A DNA stretch of 64,000 nucleotides from Rossellomorea pakistanensis. Its GTDB lineage: Bacteria; Bacillota; Bacilli; Bacillales; Bacillaceae_B. The notes below the pieces were generated by a model that did not search any database, had not been told where the DNA came from, and saw only the letters and a program-made list of their open reading frames with translations. The translations under genes were made by a program, and so were the position numbers. The stretch covers positions 248,001 to 312,000 of the forward strand of contig NZ_JAFBDZ010000003.1 of assembly GCF_016908495.1 (NCBI RefSeq), given 5' to 3'. This document shows positions 53,589 through 63,262 of this stretch, piece by piece; within the stretch, counting starts at the first letter, position 1, and every line of letters starts with the position of its first letter.

Positions 53589-54641
53589 TTAATAATGGTT
53601 CTGAAGGAATTGTTTCTTCCTTTTCCTCTCTTTAAATGAGATGAAAAGTTTTTTTAGCTTTGTCCATTTGACTTCAATAATTGGTTGAGTAATCGATGTG
53701 AATAATCTAGTTGAAAGAACAATCGTTAAGAGTAGTGAAACTGCAAGTAAAAGTATGATTGATTCTGTAGTGTGAAAATAATTTTGGACTTCACTTTCGC
53801 GAAACGTTCTAACGATGAATCCATGCAATAGGTAGACATATAAAGTACTGGTTCCCCATTTTGTAAAGAAATGCTGGCGTTTTGGGACAAGTGTAAAGAA
53901 ACTAAAGACCATTATAATATTAAGGCAATACACAGCAATTCTTGCAAACGGACTATAAAAGCTATGGTCATCAAGTTCTCCATAAGGCTTTGAACCTAAA
54001 AGCCATTTGTCCGAGAACTCAGGAATAAAGTACATACCTATTAGTGTTAGTATAAATGCTGATATTCCTATTAGTCTGGCTTTATTTGTTTGCACCCAAT
54101 CGAAATGTTCTTTCCTTAGATAAAATCCTAATAAGAATAACGGGAAGAAAACAAATGTTCTTGACAAACTAAGGTAATTTGAAATGAAATCAATATATCC
54201 AATTAATATTCCAATTCCAAATGAAAGTACTAATCCATAAAGCGGACCTAATTTCCAAACCTTGACGAATAAATATAATAATACATTCCAGCAGAATAAG
54301 CTGATCAAAAACCATAATGACCAATGTGGGTCAAATGGATTAATGGTAAAGCTAGATTTATTGTATAGGAAGTAGTAAAAAATGGTGTAAATAAATTGAA
54401 ATAAAAAGTATGGAATTAGCAATTTTTTGAATAGCTTTGCTAAATATCCTTTTTTATAAAAACCTTTTGCAAAGAATCCTGAAACTAAAATGAATGCAGG
54501 CATATGAAAAGTATAAATGGTTTTATATACAGATAGGATGAAAGGATCACTTTCGATATATGACCGAATGATATGTCCAAATACAACGAGAAATATTAAT
54601 AGAAATTTAGCATTGTCAAAATAATTATTTCTTTTATCCAT
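53589..54641 (-). CDS. Membrane acyltransferase of family 3 (YkrP-like)
   Basis: A 350-residue protein with about ten helices. The start NYFDNAKFLLIFLVVFGHIIR carries the conserved histidine, and YTFHMPAFILVSGFFAKG is the second family block. It transfers acyl groups to sugars, exopolysaccharide or cell-wall units. ATG at 54641 is chosen because the ATG at 54653 lies within the GGTGAT site. B. subtilis ykrP has the same neighbour kinE. Confidence 0.88.
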   Translation of the reverse strand: MDKRNNYFDNAKFLLIFLVVFGHIIRSYIESDPFILSVYKTIYTFHMPAFILVSGFFAKGFYKKGYLAKLFKKLLIPYFLFQFIYTIFYYFLYNKSSFTINPFDPHWSLWFLISLFCWNVLLYLFVKVWKLGPLYGLVLSFGIGILIGYIDFISNYLSLSRTFVFFPLFLLGFYLRKEHFDWVQTNKARLIGISAFILTLIGMYFIPEFSDKWLLGSKPYGELDDHSFYSPFARIAVYCLNIIMVFSFFTLVPKRQHFFTKWGTSTLYVYLLHGFIVRTFRESEVQNYFHTTESIILLLAVSLLLTIVLSTRLFTSITQPIIEVKWTKLKKLFISFKERKRKKQFLQNHY

Positions 54642-54839
54642 TGATATCACCATCTTGATGTTTTTTGAAGTAAATCATTTCCTTAAACAACCTTACTATC
54701 TAAATAAAGTCATATGCTTTCTATTCATTACCCAAGTGTAAAGGCTTTAAACAGAAAATTCACTGTTAATTTTCACCAAGGAAAATTGCCTCATCAACCT
54801 TTATTGTGTAATAAAGGCCTAAGTGAAAGGAGAAGTACA

Positions 54840-56999
54840 ATGAGTAAAGGCTTTAAAACTGAGCATGAAAAGGATCCAATTCGATTAGAAAAAGAAATGC
54901 TGGATGAAGTACTATCGGTATCCCCAATTCCTATAATCATTGTAAAAGAAGATTCAACGATCTTAGAGGCAAATGTTTCTGCATGCCAACTCCTAGAAGT
55001 ATCTCATTCTGAATTAATTCACCAACCTTATTACCTTTTTTTCAAGTCTGTCCCTTCACCGATTTTGTCTCAATATGAATTGATTATTAAAAATGGTGGA
55101 GAGCTTGAGGATGAAACATTGGTTTCTACCTCAACAGGTGTCATTAAGCATGTAGAATTAACGATAAAAAAATCGGAGAAATATCCCCATTCACTTTTTT
55201 ATATACGCGACGTGACGAAGGAAAAGGAAAAAGAGCGTAACGATCATATGACATTACATATGCTGACAAATATTTTTGAATATGCAGCAGAAGGAATCAT
55301 ATTGTTCGACTCTAGGGGAAATATTCAAGATTGTAATCATGCATTTAGTAAACAGGTCCATTTAAAAAAAGAAGAAGTGTTAAAAAGAGATATTCGGTCA
55401 TTCGTACCACAAAACTTCTACTATAAGATCGATAAAGTTAGAGAGCTGCTAAATTCAAATCGAAAAGCTCGAGGCGAAATCCCAATCCAACATGCAGAAG
55501 GAATATCGGTAGTAGAATTTACAACAAGTCCTTTTGTCCACCATCAATTACATATGGCGATCCTTCGCGATGTTACTGAAAAAAGGCAAATGGAGATTCA
55601 ATTAAAGCGGAGTGAAGAATTGTTTAAAGATTTATTTGAAGAAGCAATTGATGCCATTGTACTGTGGGATCATGATGGGAGAGTCCTAAAAGCAAATCAT
55701 TCGGCTTTAAAAATATTTGAATGTACCCTCTCCGATATTTTGACCAAAAAGATTGAAGATTTTGTCTATCCTTTAGAGTTAAATAAGTTTGAAGCCGTTA
55801 TGGAAGAACTTAAAATAACGGGTGCTGTTCGAGATGAAGTTTTGTTTCTAATGCCGAATAATCAACTAAAGCATCTTGAATTTACATCAAAGCTGCATTC
55901 CGTTGACGGTTATAATATGACGATTTTCAGGAATGTCAGTGAAAGGTACCAAATGGAGAAAGAACTTCGGGAAAGTGAAGAAAGGTTCCGAAAAATATTC
56001 GAAGGAACTTTAGATGGAATGATTCTAACCAACCATTATTGTAAGGTAGTAGACGCCAATCCTGTAGCTTGTAAAATATTAAACTTAGAAAAGGATACGT
56101 TAATAGGAAAAGATGTAAAAGAAATTTTTGGGATTAAAAAAGAAGAAAGAAAAGATTATCAAACGTATATTCAAACATTAAGGGAAGAGGGCCTAGCGAA
56201 TATACTAAGGGCGGTAACAAAGGAAGATGACCGAATACAGTACATTGAACTATCGTCAAAATATAATCTTCTTTCTAACTTAAACTTAACTGTGTTACGA
56301 GATGTAACAGATCAAATGGAAATGCAGGAGCAGCTAAGGAAATCGGATACATTGACAGTGGTTGGTGAACTAGCTGCGGGGATTGCTCATGAGATTCGGA
56401 ATCCAATGACAGCTTTAAAAGGATTTATACAGCTATTAGAAAATAGTATTGGTGAACAGCATGCGATGTATTTTCATGTTATCAAGTCTGAACTTCAAAG
56501 AATTGAATCGATTATTACTGAATTCCTTATTCTCGCAAAACCTCAAGCGGTTCAATATCAAGAAACAAATTTAATCAAAACGATGAAGGATACCGTCGAA
56601 CTATTAAATGCTCAAGCAATGATGCATAATGTACAATTCAATGAATACTATCAATCCAATTTATCAACTTTATATGCCGAACCAAATCAGTTGAAGCAAG
56701 TATTCATTAACATCATTAAAAATGCTATAGAAGTGATGCCAAAGGGTGGATATATATCAATATCCATTGAAGAAACGGAAGAACAGCAAATTCATATTTG
56801 TATTAAAGATGAAGGTTCAGGTATCCCTAAGGATAAAGTAAAAAAACTGGGGGAACCATTTTATACAACAAAAGAACGAGGTACTGGACTCGGTCTAATG
56901 GTTAGCTTTAAAATAATTAAAGAGCATAGAGGAACGGTTGAAGTTGAGAGTGAGGTTGGGGCAGGAACAGCTTTTCATATTTATTTACCAAAAAAGTAA
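54840..56999 (+). CDS. kinE: Sporulation sensor kinase KinE-like
   Basis: A 719-residue histidine kinase with four PAS domains (about 15-120, 130-245, 255-370, 380-495) but no membrane helix. HisKA follows with the phospho-acceptor H517 (GIAHEIRNP) and a HATPase (NIIKNAIEVMP, DEGSGIP, GTGLGL). It feeds the Spo0F phosphorelay in B. subtilis. AAAGGAG is 7 bases before ATG; the open frame upstream is not coding-like. Synteny with ykrP, ogt and mtnA supports KinE. Confidence 0.92.
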   Translation: MSKGFKTEHEKDPIRLEKEMLDEVLSVSPIPIIIVKEDSTILEANVSACQLLEVSHSELIHQPYYLFFKSVPSPILSQYELIIKNGGELEDETLVSTSTGVIKHVELTIKKSEKYPHSLFYIRDVTKEKEKERNDHMTLHMLTNIFEYAAEGIILFDSRGNIQDCNHAFSKQVHLKKEEVLKRDIRSFVPQNFYYKIDKVRELLNSNRKARGEIPIQHAEGISVVEFTTSPFVHHQLHMAILRDVTEKRQMEIQLKRSEELFKDLFEEAIDAIVLWDHDGRVLKANHSALKIFECTLSDILTKKIEDFVYPLELNKFEAVMEELKITGAVRDEVLFLMPNNQLKHLEFTSKLHSVDGYNMTIFRNVSERYQMEKELRESEERFRKIFEGTLDGMILTNHYCKVVDANPVACKILNLEKDTLIGKDVKEIFGIKKEERKDYQTYIQTLREEGLANILRAVTKEDDRIQYIELSSKYNLLSNLNLTVLRDVTDQMEMQEQLRKSDTLTVVGELAAGIAHEIRNPMTALKGFIQLLENSIGEQHAMYFHVIKSELQRIESIITEFLILAKPQAVQYQETNLIKTMKDTVELLNAQAMMHNVQFNEYYQSNLSTLYAEPNQLKQVFINIIKNAIEVMPKGGYISISIEETEEQQIHICIKDEGSGIPKDKVKKLGEPFYTTKERGTGLGLMVSFKIIKEHRGTVEVESEVGAGTAFHIYLPKK

Positions 57000-57011
57000 G
57001 GGAGAGAAACC

Positions 57012-57476
57012 ATGGTGTGTCAATCTATTATCGTGTCTTCTCCAGTTGGATTCTTAAAGGTTTCTGCCGAGAATAATCGAATTACAAGTATTGAATTTGT
57101 GAATGAACAAAGTATAGAAGAAAGTGATTTGCCTGTATTAACGCAAGCAAAGAATCAGTTAGAGGAATACTTCTCAGGCAGCAGAAAAACATTTGATTTG
57201 CCACTTGAAATGAAGGGAACTACTTTTCAAAAGTTAGTCTGGAATCAACTTTTAGAAGTACCATATGGACAAACATGTTCATATCAGGATATAGCCAATC
57301 AAATTGCAAATCCTAAAGCTGTACGTGCAATTGGACAAGCAAATAAAGCGAATGCCATTCCTATTGTGATTCCATGTCATCGTGTGATTGGAAAGAATCA
57401 ATCATTAACTGGTTATGCTGGAAAAGAAATTGACAAAAAAGAGAAGCTGCTTTCACTTGAAAAGCAATATCAGTAA
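57012..57476 (+). CDS. ogt: Methylated-DNA--protein-cysteine methyltransferase
   Basis: A 154-residue suicide repair enzyme that removes O6-methyl groups from guanine. The active-site motif is IPCHRVIG, preceded by the helix-turn-helix GQTCSYQDIANQIANPKAVRA. GGGAGAG precedes ATG. It is 12 bases behind kinE, so the two may be one transcript, as in B. subtilis. A strong terminator follows. Confidence 0.95.
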   Translation: MVCQSIIVSSPVGFLKVSAENNRITSIEFVNEQSIEESDLPVLTQAKNQLEEYFSGSRKTFDLPLEMKGTTFQKLVWNQLLEVPYGQTCSYQDIANQIANPKAVRAIGQANKANAIPIVIPCHRVIGKNQSLTGYAGKEIDKKEKLLSLEKQYQ

Positions 57477-57480
57477 AGTA

Positions 57481-57517
57481 AAAAGAACTGGACCTTTTAA
57501 TGGTTCAGTTCTTTTTT
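57481..57517 (+). terminator. Terminator after ogt
   Basis: AAAAGAACTGGACC and GGTTCAGTTCTTTT pair with one mismatch around TTTTAAT, followed by more T. Confidence 0.88.
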
Positions 57518-57540
57518 GAGCAATGAAGGAGAAATAATCT

Positions 57541-57569
57541 TTGACAATCTCATCAAATTAGACTACTAT
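57541..57569 (+). promoter_or_regulatory. Sigma-A promoter of the ArsR/DUF2087 gene
   Basis: TTGACA (57541-57546), a 17-base spacer and TACTAT (57564-57569). The -10 lies inside the left arm of the operator, so bound repressor would block it. Confidence 0.75.
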
Positions 57570-57605
57570 CTAATTAGGTAATAATCTAATTAGATAGGAG
57601 TCTAA
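57558..57605. promoter_or_regulatory. 20-bp inverted-repeat operator over promoter and ribosome site
   Basis: The left arm 57558-57577 (TTAGACTACTATCTAATTAG) and right arm 57586-57605 are complementary at 19 of 20 positions around an 8-base spacer. The only mismatch, at 57598, is the G that makes the GGAG ribosome site. The arms cover the -10 and the translation start region. It is most simply an autoregulatory operator for the ArsR protein that begins at 57608. Confidence 0.8.
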
Positions 57606-57607
57606 TC

Positions 57608-58192
57608 ATGCAGCTAAATAAACAAGTTTCTTTCTACAAAACGCTTGGAGATTCTACTCGATTGAAAATTATTTACATTTTATCTAGTGGAAGACTACAT
57701 GTTGGAGCAATTGCTGGCAAATTGGGATTAACTCCTCCGACCATTTCTCATCATTTTTCAAAATTAAAGGAGATTAATCTTGTTTATTCAAGAAGAGAAA
57801 AAAATACGATGTATTACTACTTAAATGAAAAAGTGATGAAACATCACGCACAAGTATTACTTAACATTACCCAGTGGAGAGAGGAAGAGAATACAATGAG
57901 CGATGATCGGGAGAAAGAAAAACAAAAAGTTCTTAATAATTTTTTCACACCTGATGGAAAGCTGAAATCTATCCCTGCACAACGAAAAAAGAAGTTATTT
58001 GTATTTGAGCATATGGTAGAGGGGTTAAAAACAGGAGTCAAATATGAAGAAAAAGCAATGAATGAGTACATTAAGAGGTTTCATGATGATTTTGCAACGA
58101 TTCGTAGAGAATTTATTATTAATCAGTATATGTTCAGAGAAGCTGGAATTTATGAATTGAACCCTAAAGAGCTTTGGGCAAAAATTGACTGA
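57608..58192 (+). CDS. ArsR-family regulator fused to a DUF2087 domain
   Basis: A 194-residue protein. An ArsR winged helix (residues 1-90) has LGLTPPTISHHFSKLKEINL as its recognition helix. A C-terminal DUF2087 domain follows (FFTPDGKLKSIPAQRKKKL, REFIINQYMFREAGIYEL). No cysteine metal site is seen, so the ligand of the sensor is not an obvious metal. The TAGGAG site is 7 bases before ATG. A large operator precedes it; no divergent target gene is adjacent except ogt upstream. Confidence 0.85.
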   Translation: MQLNKQVSFYKTLGDSTRLKIIYILSSGRLHVGAIAGKLGLTPPTISHHFSKLKEINLVYSRREKNTMYYYLNEKVMKHHAQVLLNITQWREEENTMSDDREKEKQKVLNNFFTPDGKLKSIPAQRKKKLFVFEHMVEGLKTGVKYEEKAMNEYIKRFHDDFATIRREFIINQYMFREAGIYELNPKELWAKID

Positions 58193-58199
58193 TAGAAAA

Positions 58200-58285
58200 A
58201 GGTGCCCTGGAACCATATATTATAAATAGAAGAAACTTTCAAGATTTCTTCATAATATAGATTAAAATGGTCCGGGCACATTATG
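58200..58285. terminator. Imperfect hairpin between the ArsR gene and mtnA
   Basis: GTGCCCTGGAACCAT near 58202 pairs imperfectly with ATGGTCCGGGCAC near 58266, with an inner GAAGAAA/TTTCTTC. It likely serves both convergent genes. Confidence 0.5.
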
Positions 58286-58298
58286 GGACAATTCCTTT

Positions 58299-59348
58299 TC
58301 AACCAGCAAGGATTTCTCTAATATTTTGATTGAAATCAGGGTAAATGATCCCTTTTTCAGTAATGATTGCAGTGATTAATGAAGAAGGAGTAACATCGAA
58401 TGCCGGGTTAAAGACCTCAGAATTTTCTGGTGCTATGTTGACCCCTTCAATAGCTATAACTTCCTCAATTGGTCTTTCTTCAATTGGTATTTCTCCTCCA
58501 CTGTTAATGGCTAAATCAAAAGTAGTGGAAGGGGCAGCAACATAAAAGGGTATCCCGTAATGGTTGGCAATAATAGCTAATGATAATGTACCAATTTTGT
58601 TTGCTGTATCACCATTTGAAGCGATTCGGTCAGCACCAACGATAATGGCGTTAATTTCTTTCTTTGAAATTGTATGTGCAGCCATACTATCCGTAATTAG
58701 GGTAACATCGACACCGGACTGTTGTAACTCCCACATAGTAAGACGCGCCCCTTGTAGAACAGGTCGTGTCTCACAAGCATATACTTTATAATATTGTTCT
58801 TTTTCCTGAGCAAGATGAAATGGGGCAAGAGCTGTTCCATATTTAGCTGTTGCTATAGATCCAGCATTACAAATCGTTAGGACAGATGCTCCAGGTGTAA
58901 GGATTTCTAAACCATATTCTCCAATTTGTCTGCATGTTTCTTCATCCTCTGTATGAATTTGAACCGCCTCATGGAGCAACAGGGTTTTAGCTTCATTTAT
59001 AGAAATACATTGATCAATCTTTTTTTCAAGACGTTCTAGTGCCCAAAAAAGGTTTACAGCAGTTGGACGAGATGATGCTAATAATTCTTTATCATTTTTA
59101 AATTGCTGTAAAAAATCTTCCCACTTATTAACTGAATAATGTTGAGCAGAGAGTGCTAATCCATAAGCAGCTGTGATGCCAATTGCCGGGGCACCTCTGA
59201 CCTTTAAGGAAAGAATGGCCTCATAAAAATCATCAATCTTCCGTAGCTGTATGTACTCTGTCACTTTAGGTAATTTTTGTTGATTTAATATTAGTAAATG
59301 GTCATGATGCCATTCGATTGATGTTGGAATGGTTATAGTATTAGTCAT
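58299..59348 (-). CDS. mtnA: Methylthioribose-1-phosphate isomerase MtnA
   Basis: Second step of methionine salvage: 5-methylthioribose-1-phosphate to 5-methylthioribulose-1-phosphate. The 349-residue protein has the catalytic cysteine in [17 protein letters not shown] and the aspartate in [25 protein letters not shown] is 8 bases before ATG. It begins 4 bases after mtnK, so they are one operon under a SAM-I riboswitch. Confidence 0.96.
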   Translation of the reverse strand: MTNTITIPTSIEWHHDHLLILNQQKLPKVTEYIQLRKIDDFYEAILSLKVRGAPAIGITAAYGLALSAQHYSVNKWEDFLQQFKNDKELLASSRPTAVNLFWALERLEKKIDQCISINEAKTLLLHEAVQIHTEDEETCRQIGEYGLEILTPGASVLTICNAGSIATAKYGTALAPFHLAQEKEQYYKVYACETRPVLQGARLTMWELQQSGVDVTLITDSMAAHTISKKEINAIIVGADRIASNGDTANKIGTLSLAIIANHYGIPFYVAAPSTTFDLAINSGGEIPIEERPIEEVIAIEGVNIAPENSEVFNPAFDVTPSSLITAIITEKGIIYPDFNQNIREILAG

Positions 59349-59352
59349 GAGT

Positions 59353-60552
59353 CTAACTCCTTTCTTTACTAAAAGTCTTTAAGCTGAAAATTACCTCATC
59401 AATGGAAGAGAATTGCTTTCTTTCTTTAATAAGAAAACTTCCAATGTCTAAAGTCCTCCTTTTTGCCTGAATTCTTTCGTCGTAATGTTCAATTCCATCT
59501 AAATCTTTAACATGAGATAAACCAATGGTTCTTCGTATCAATTCACATCCTGTAAATCCCAACGAATCTTTAAAGCTTTTATCTAGAATATATTCTAAGT
59601 AACCCTCTACTTTTGTATAGGAATCAAGGCTTTCTTTCCATAGCTCTGAAAATGTGGCTGAAAACACATGCCATGTATTTTCAATATAGGATAGGATCTT
59701 TTCTTTTTTGCTTTCTTCTTTACTAGTAATATATTGAAATAATAAATTAGCAAAGAATTGTCCTATATCAAAACCAATAGGACCATAGAAGGAAAATTCA
59801 GGGTCAATGACTTTAGTTGTTTCTATATCAGCAAAAATACTTCCTGTATGAAGGTCACCATGTAAAAGTGCTTCAGCTTCGGTTAAAAAACTTTTCTTTA
59901 ATTTAGCAACCTCTAATTTTAATTTGAAATCCTGCCATATTTCTACTGCATCAGGAAGGAGTTCTTCTTCAAAGTCGTTCGATTCACTATTAAAAAATGG
60001 GTCGGTAAACACAAGGTCTTCGGTGATTTTACACAATTCTGGGTTAGAAAATTGTCTGACCAATTCTTTTTTCTTAAATGGATGTAGGGCATAATCAGAA
60101 GTATGGTAAAGCGTCTTTGCAATAAATTCTCCAATATGTTTGGAGAGGATTGGGAAATCAAAATTGTCTATTAATCCACTACGGACAATTGTTAAATGAC
60201 TTAAATCCTCCATTATCGTGATGGCAAGGGATTCATCTGTGTAGTACACCTTTGGGACCAGATCCGGTACAATACTTGCTTGAAGTTTCAACGCGTTTGA
60301 CTCGATCGTTGCTCGCTGAAGAGTCAGTGGCATGCTTTTTCCTACTACCTTTGCATATGGTAATGCTTGTTTGATAATAATCGATTTTTCCTCATCTTGG
60401 TCATAAATGTGGAAAACAAGATTTAAATTCCCATCCCCAATTTCTTTACAATAAAGGACTTTTCCTTCCTCAAATATCCGCAGTTTAATCGCTAATGCAA
60501 TAGCGGTTTGTTCGGTTAAAGATTCATAAATATTACTTTGTGTTATCGCCAT
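59353..60552 (-). CDS. mtnK: Methylthioribose kinase MtnK
   Basis: First salvage step: phosphorylates methylthioribose. The 399-residue kinase has an aminoglycoside-kinase-like fold with [25 protein letters not shown] carrying the catalytic aspartate and metal ligands. AAGGAGG is 7 bases before ATG. Transcription passes through the SAM-I riboswitch at 60648-60812, so it is expressed when SAM is low. Confidence 0.96.
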   Translation of the reverse strand: MAITQSNIYESLTEQTAIALAIKLRIFEEGKVLYCKEIGDGNLNLVFHIYDQDEEKSIIIKQALPYAKVVGKSMPLTLQRATIESNALKLQASIVPDLVPKVYYTDESLAITIMEDLSHLTIVRSGLIDNFDFPILSKHIGEFIAKTLYHTSDYALHPFKKKELVRQFSNPELCKITEDLVFTDPFFNSESNDFEEELLPDAVEIWQDFKLKLEVAKLKKSFLTEAEALLHGDLHTGSIFADIETTKVIDPEFSFYGPIGFDIGQFFANLLFQYITSKEESKKEKILSYIENTWHVFSATFSELWKESLDSYTKVEGYLEYILDKSFKDSLGFTGCELIRRTIGLSHVKDLDGIEHYDERIQAKRRTLDIGSFLIKERKQFSSIDEVIFSLKTFSKERS

Positions 60553-60604
60553 CCCAATTCCTCCTTATAATGTTTTTGATGGAGGCTTTTCTAAAATGGC
60601 AAAT

Positions 60605-60638
60605 AGAAAAGCCTCTTTCGATTTGAAAGAGGCTTGAA
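60605..60638 (-). terminator. Riboswitch terminator of mtnKA
   Basis: AAGCCTCTTTC and GAAAGAGGCTT pair exactly around GATTT; on the minus strand TTTTC follows. It is the expression platform of the SAM riboswitch. Confidence 0.9.
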
Positions 60639-60647
60639 GCAACATAG

Positions 60648-60812
60648 TCTTCGTACCTCTCATCTCTCAGAAAGTAATCTTTCTGTTGGAATTAGCACCG
60701 TGCCTTTAGGGGAATCCCCTAGCGCATGTTTCGCGCCCCGTTATAAACGGATTTACAGTCGGTTGCTGGGCTTCAAAGGGCCAAATCCCTCAGCCTGCTC
60801 TTGATAAGAGTT
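60648..60812 (-). ncRNA. SAM-I riboswitch (S box) of mtnKA
   Basis: On the minus strand: CTCTTATCAAGAGCAGGCTGAGG, the GAAGCCCAGCAACCGAC region, CACGGTGCTAATTCC and the closing GAGAGATGAGAGG. All four S-box landmarks are present and the terminator lies at 60605-60638. High SAM stops transcription. Confidence 0.95.
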
Positions 60813-60931
60813 TGCAATATATATAGTTAGATATTTCGCTTTAAAAATAAATACTATTTGCTTGTTGTGAATATTATCATTCATATCCTTCATTTGTCAA
60901 TTTTTTTTGGGGGAATCGAAATTCCTCTAGA

Positions 60932-61717
60932 TTAATTGTAATATTCAGGTCTCCGATCAGTGAAGATAGGGATTCGTTTCCTAACGGATTCAACATCACT
61001 TAGGTTAATCTCTTGAATGATAAGTTCTTCTTCATCTTTTCCTTCTGCGATTACTTCTCCCCATGGGTTAATAATTAATGAGTGTCCTGCAAATTCATTG
61101 TTGGGGTCACTTCCGACTCGATTACAGGCAATGACAAAACATTGATTCTCAATCGCCCTTGTTATTAGTATCGATCTCCAGTGATCAAGTCTTGCGCTAG
61201 GCCATTCTGCTACTACAAACAAGGCCTTCGCCCCCTTTAGAACATGTTTCCTCATCCATTCAGGAAAACGGATATCATAGCAGATAAAAGCGGCAAATGG
61301 AAAATCCATTAAGGTAAATAAACCATCATTATTTCCAGGAGCTAAATATTTATGTTCATTCATAAGTTGGAATAAATGTAGCTTGGAATATTCTTTTATT
61401 AACTTTCCTTCGTCATTGATGACAATTAAGGTATTTTTAATTCCGTTCTCTTGAATATTCGCTACAGAACCTCCAACAATATGAATCTTATGTTTCTTTG
61501 CTAGTTGTTGTAGAAGCTTGATTGAAGATGCTCCGTTTGAATCAGCAATTTCCTCTAATCTCGATAAATCATAGCCTGTATCCCATAGTTCTGGAAATAC
61601 GATGATATCAGGTGATTTTAGTGAAGCCATTTCAATCCATTTCTGGACTTTTTCACGGTTTTTTTGTGGATTTCCAAAAGTGATATCTATTTGTGCGATT
61701 GCTATTTTAACATCCAT
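60932..61717 (-). CDS. mtnU: Carbon-nitrogen hydrolase MtnU (omega-amidase)
   Basis: A 261-residue nitrilase-superfamily amidase that hydrolyses 2-oxoglutaramate or a related amide made by the MtnE transaminase. The Glu-Lys-Cys triad is visible in FPELWDTG, SKLHLF and FICYDIRFPEW. ATG at 61717 is 6 bases from GGAGG; the one at 61723 touches that site. No riboswitch is found before it. Confidence 0.93.
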   Translation of the reverse strand: MDVKIAIAQIDITFGNPQKNREKVQKWIEMASLKSPDIIVFPELWDTGYDLSRLEEIADSNGASSIKLLQQLAKKHKIHIVGGSVANIQENGIKNTLIVINDEGKLIKEYSKLHLFQLMNEHKYLAPGNNDGLFTLMDFPFAAFICYDIRFPEWMRKHVLKGAKALFVVAEWPSARLDHWRSILITRAIENQCFVIACNRVGSDPNNEFAGHSLIINPWGEVIAEGKDEEELIIQEINLSDVESVRKRIPIFTDRRPEYYN

Positions 61718-61832
61718 GTACATCCTCCATTTTTGAGTAGTAAGAAAATTTTTACTTTACATTCTTTAACTAACGTTATATCATTTGTGACTAGAAATTT
61801 AAAGAAATTTTCGTAAAAGAGAAGGTGACAAA

Positions 61833-63011
61833 TTGAAATCTTTTGAACAATCACAATTACTTCAGTCTTTGCCACGACAGTTTTTCGCCTCATTAGTAAA
61901 GAAGGTGAAGAAAGCGGTTGATGATGGACATGATATTATTAATTTTGGCCAAGGAAATCCTGATTCCCCAACACCTAAACATATTGTAGACCGTTTGAAA
62001 ATTGCTTCTGAGCTGCCTATCAACCATAAATATCCACCATTTAGGGGTCATGATTATTTAAAGGAAGCGGTTTCGACATTTTACAAACGTGAGTATGATG
62101 TAGACATTGATCCTAAAACAGAGGTAGCCGTTTTGTTTGGAGGAAAAGGTGGATTAGTAGAAATTCCCCCGTGTTTATTGAATCCAGGAGATACTGTCCT
62201 TGTACCTGACCCAGGTTATCCAGATTATTGGTCAGGTGTTGCTTTGGCAAGGGCAGAGATGCACATGATGCCTTTAAAAGAGGAGCATTCTTTCCTACCT
62301 CAATATGACAATATTCCAGAAGAAATTCTTCAAAAAGCGAAGCTCATGTTTTTGAACTATCCAAACAATCCAACTGGTGCTATCGCTGATCTGAATTTTT
62401 TCAATGAAACGATTCAACTGGCCCAGACTCACGATTTATGCATTGTTCATGATTTTGCCTATGGTGCGATAGGTTTTGATGGTCATAAACCGATTAGCTT
62501 CCTTCAGACTCCTGGTGCGAAAGATGTTGGGATAGAAATCTATACGATGTCGAAATCCTATAATATGGCTGGATGGCGAATCGGTTTTGCCATTGGAAAT
62601 CCAAGTGTAATAGAAGCCATTAACCTTATCCAAGATCACTTATATGTAAGTATATTTGGAGCCATTCAAGAGGCTGCGGCTGAAGCATTATTAGGACCCC
62701 AAGAATGTATAGATAGCCTAGTCGAGACATATCAAAGCAGACGAGATCTTCTAATTTCTGGACTACATGAGATTGGCTGGAATGTAACAGCCCCTAAAGG
62801 TTCATTCTTCGCGTGGTTAAAAGTACCTGAAGGATTTACATCAGAGACTTTCTCTGATTTTCTTTTAGAAGAAATAGGAGTGATCGTTGCTCCAGGAATC
62901 GGATTTGGTGAGTATGGTGGTCAATATGTCCGGGTAGGTTTATTGACATCAGAGGAACGGATAAAAGAAGCTATATCTAGAATCCGAAAGTTAGGAATAT
63001 TCTTGACATAA
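61833..63011 (+). CDS. mtnE: MtnE-type aminotransferase
   Basis: A 392-residue PLP enzyme of fold type I that turns 2-oxo-4-methylthiobutyrate into methionine, usually with glutamine. The Schiff-base lysine is in YTMSKSYNMAGWRIGF; earlier NFGQGNPDSPTP and LNYPNNPTGA are class landmarks. TTG at 61833 has AAGGTG nearby. It is divergent from mtnU, and the short 115-base gap must hold both promoters. Confidence 0.93.
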   Translation: MKSFEQSQLLQSLPRQFFASLVKKVKKAVDDGHDIINFGQGNPDSPTPKHIVDRLKIASELPINHKYPPFRGHDYLKEAVSTFYKREYDVDIDPKTEVAVLFGGKGGLVEIPPCLLNPGDTVLVPDPGYPDYWSGVALARAEMHMMPLKEEHSFLPQYDNIPEEILQKAKLMFLNYPNNPTGAIADLNFFNETIQLAQTHDLCIVHDFAYGAIGFDGHKPISFLQTPGAKDVGIEIYTMSKSYNMAGWRIGFAIGNPSVIEAINLIQDHLYVSIFGAIQEAAAEALLGPQECIDSLVETYQSRRDLLISGLHEIGWNVTAPKGSFFAWLKVPEGFTSETFSDFLLEEIGVIVAPGIGFGEYGGQYVRVGLLTSEERIKEAISRIRKLGIFLT

Positions 63012-63066
63012 CCATAGATTGATGTCATAATCCAAATTAATTTCACAAACAAAAATAACTTTATAA

Positions 63067-63175
63067 TTCTTATCAAGAGCAGGTGGAGGGACCAGCCCGT
63101 CGAAGCCCGGCAACCGACTTTCATTAGAAAGCACGGTGCTAATTCTTGCAGCAAATTAAGCTGAGAGATAAGAAG
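63067..63175 (+). ncRNA. SAM-I riboswitch (S box) of mtnW
   Basis: CTTATCAAGAGCAGGTGGAGG, GAAGCCCGGCAACCGAC, CACGGTGCTAATTC and the closing GAGAGATAAGAAG are all present. It is a second, slightly different copy from the mtnKA switch. Confidence 0.95.
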
Positions 63176-63185
63176 ATTGGATACT

Positions 63186-63215
63186 AAACCTCTTCTTATC
63201 GAAGAGGTTTTTTTG
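63186..63215 (+). terminator. Riboswitch terminator of mtnW
   Basis: AAACCTCTTC and GAAGAGGTTT pair exactly around TTATC, followed by seven T. Confidence 0.9.
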
Positions 63216-63262
63216 GTTTATTAGTGAAGTCGTGGATTAATCCCTAAAAGGTGGTCTTATAT

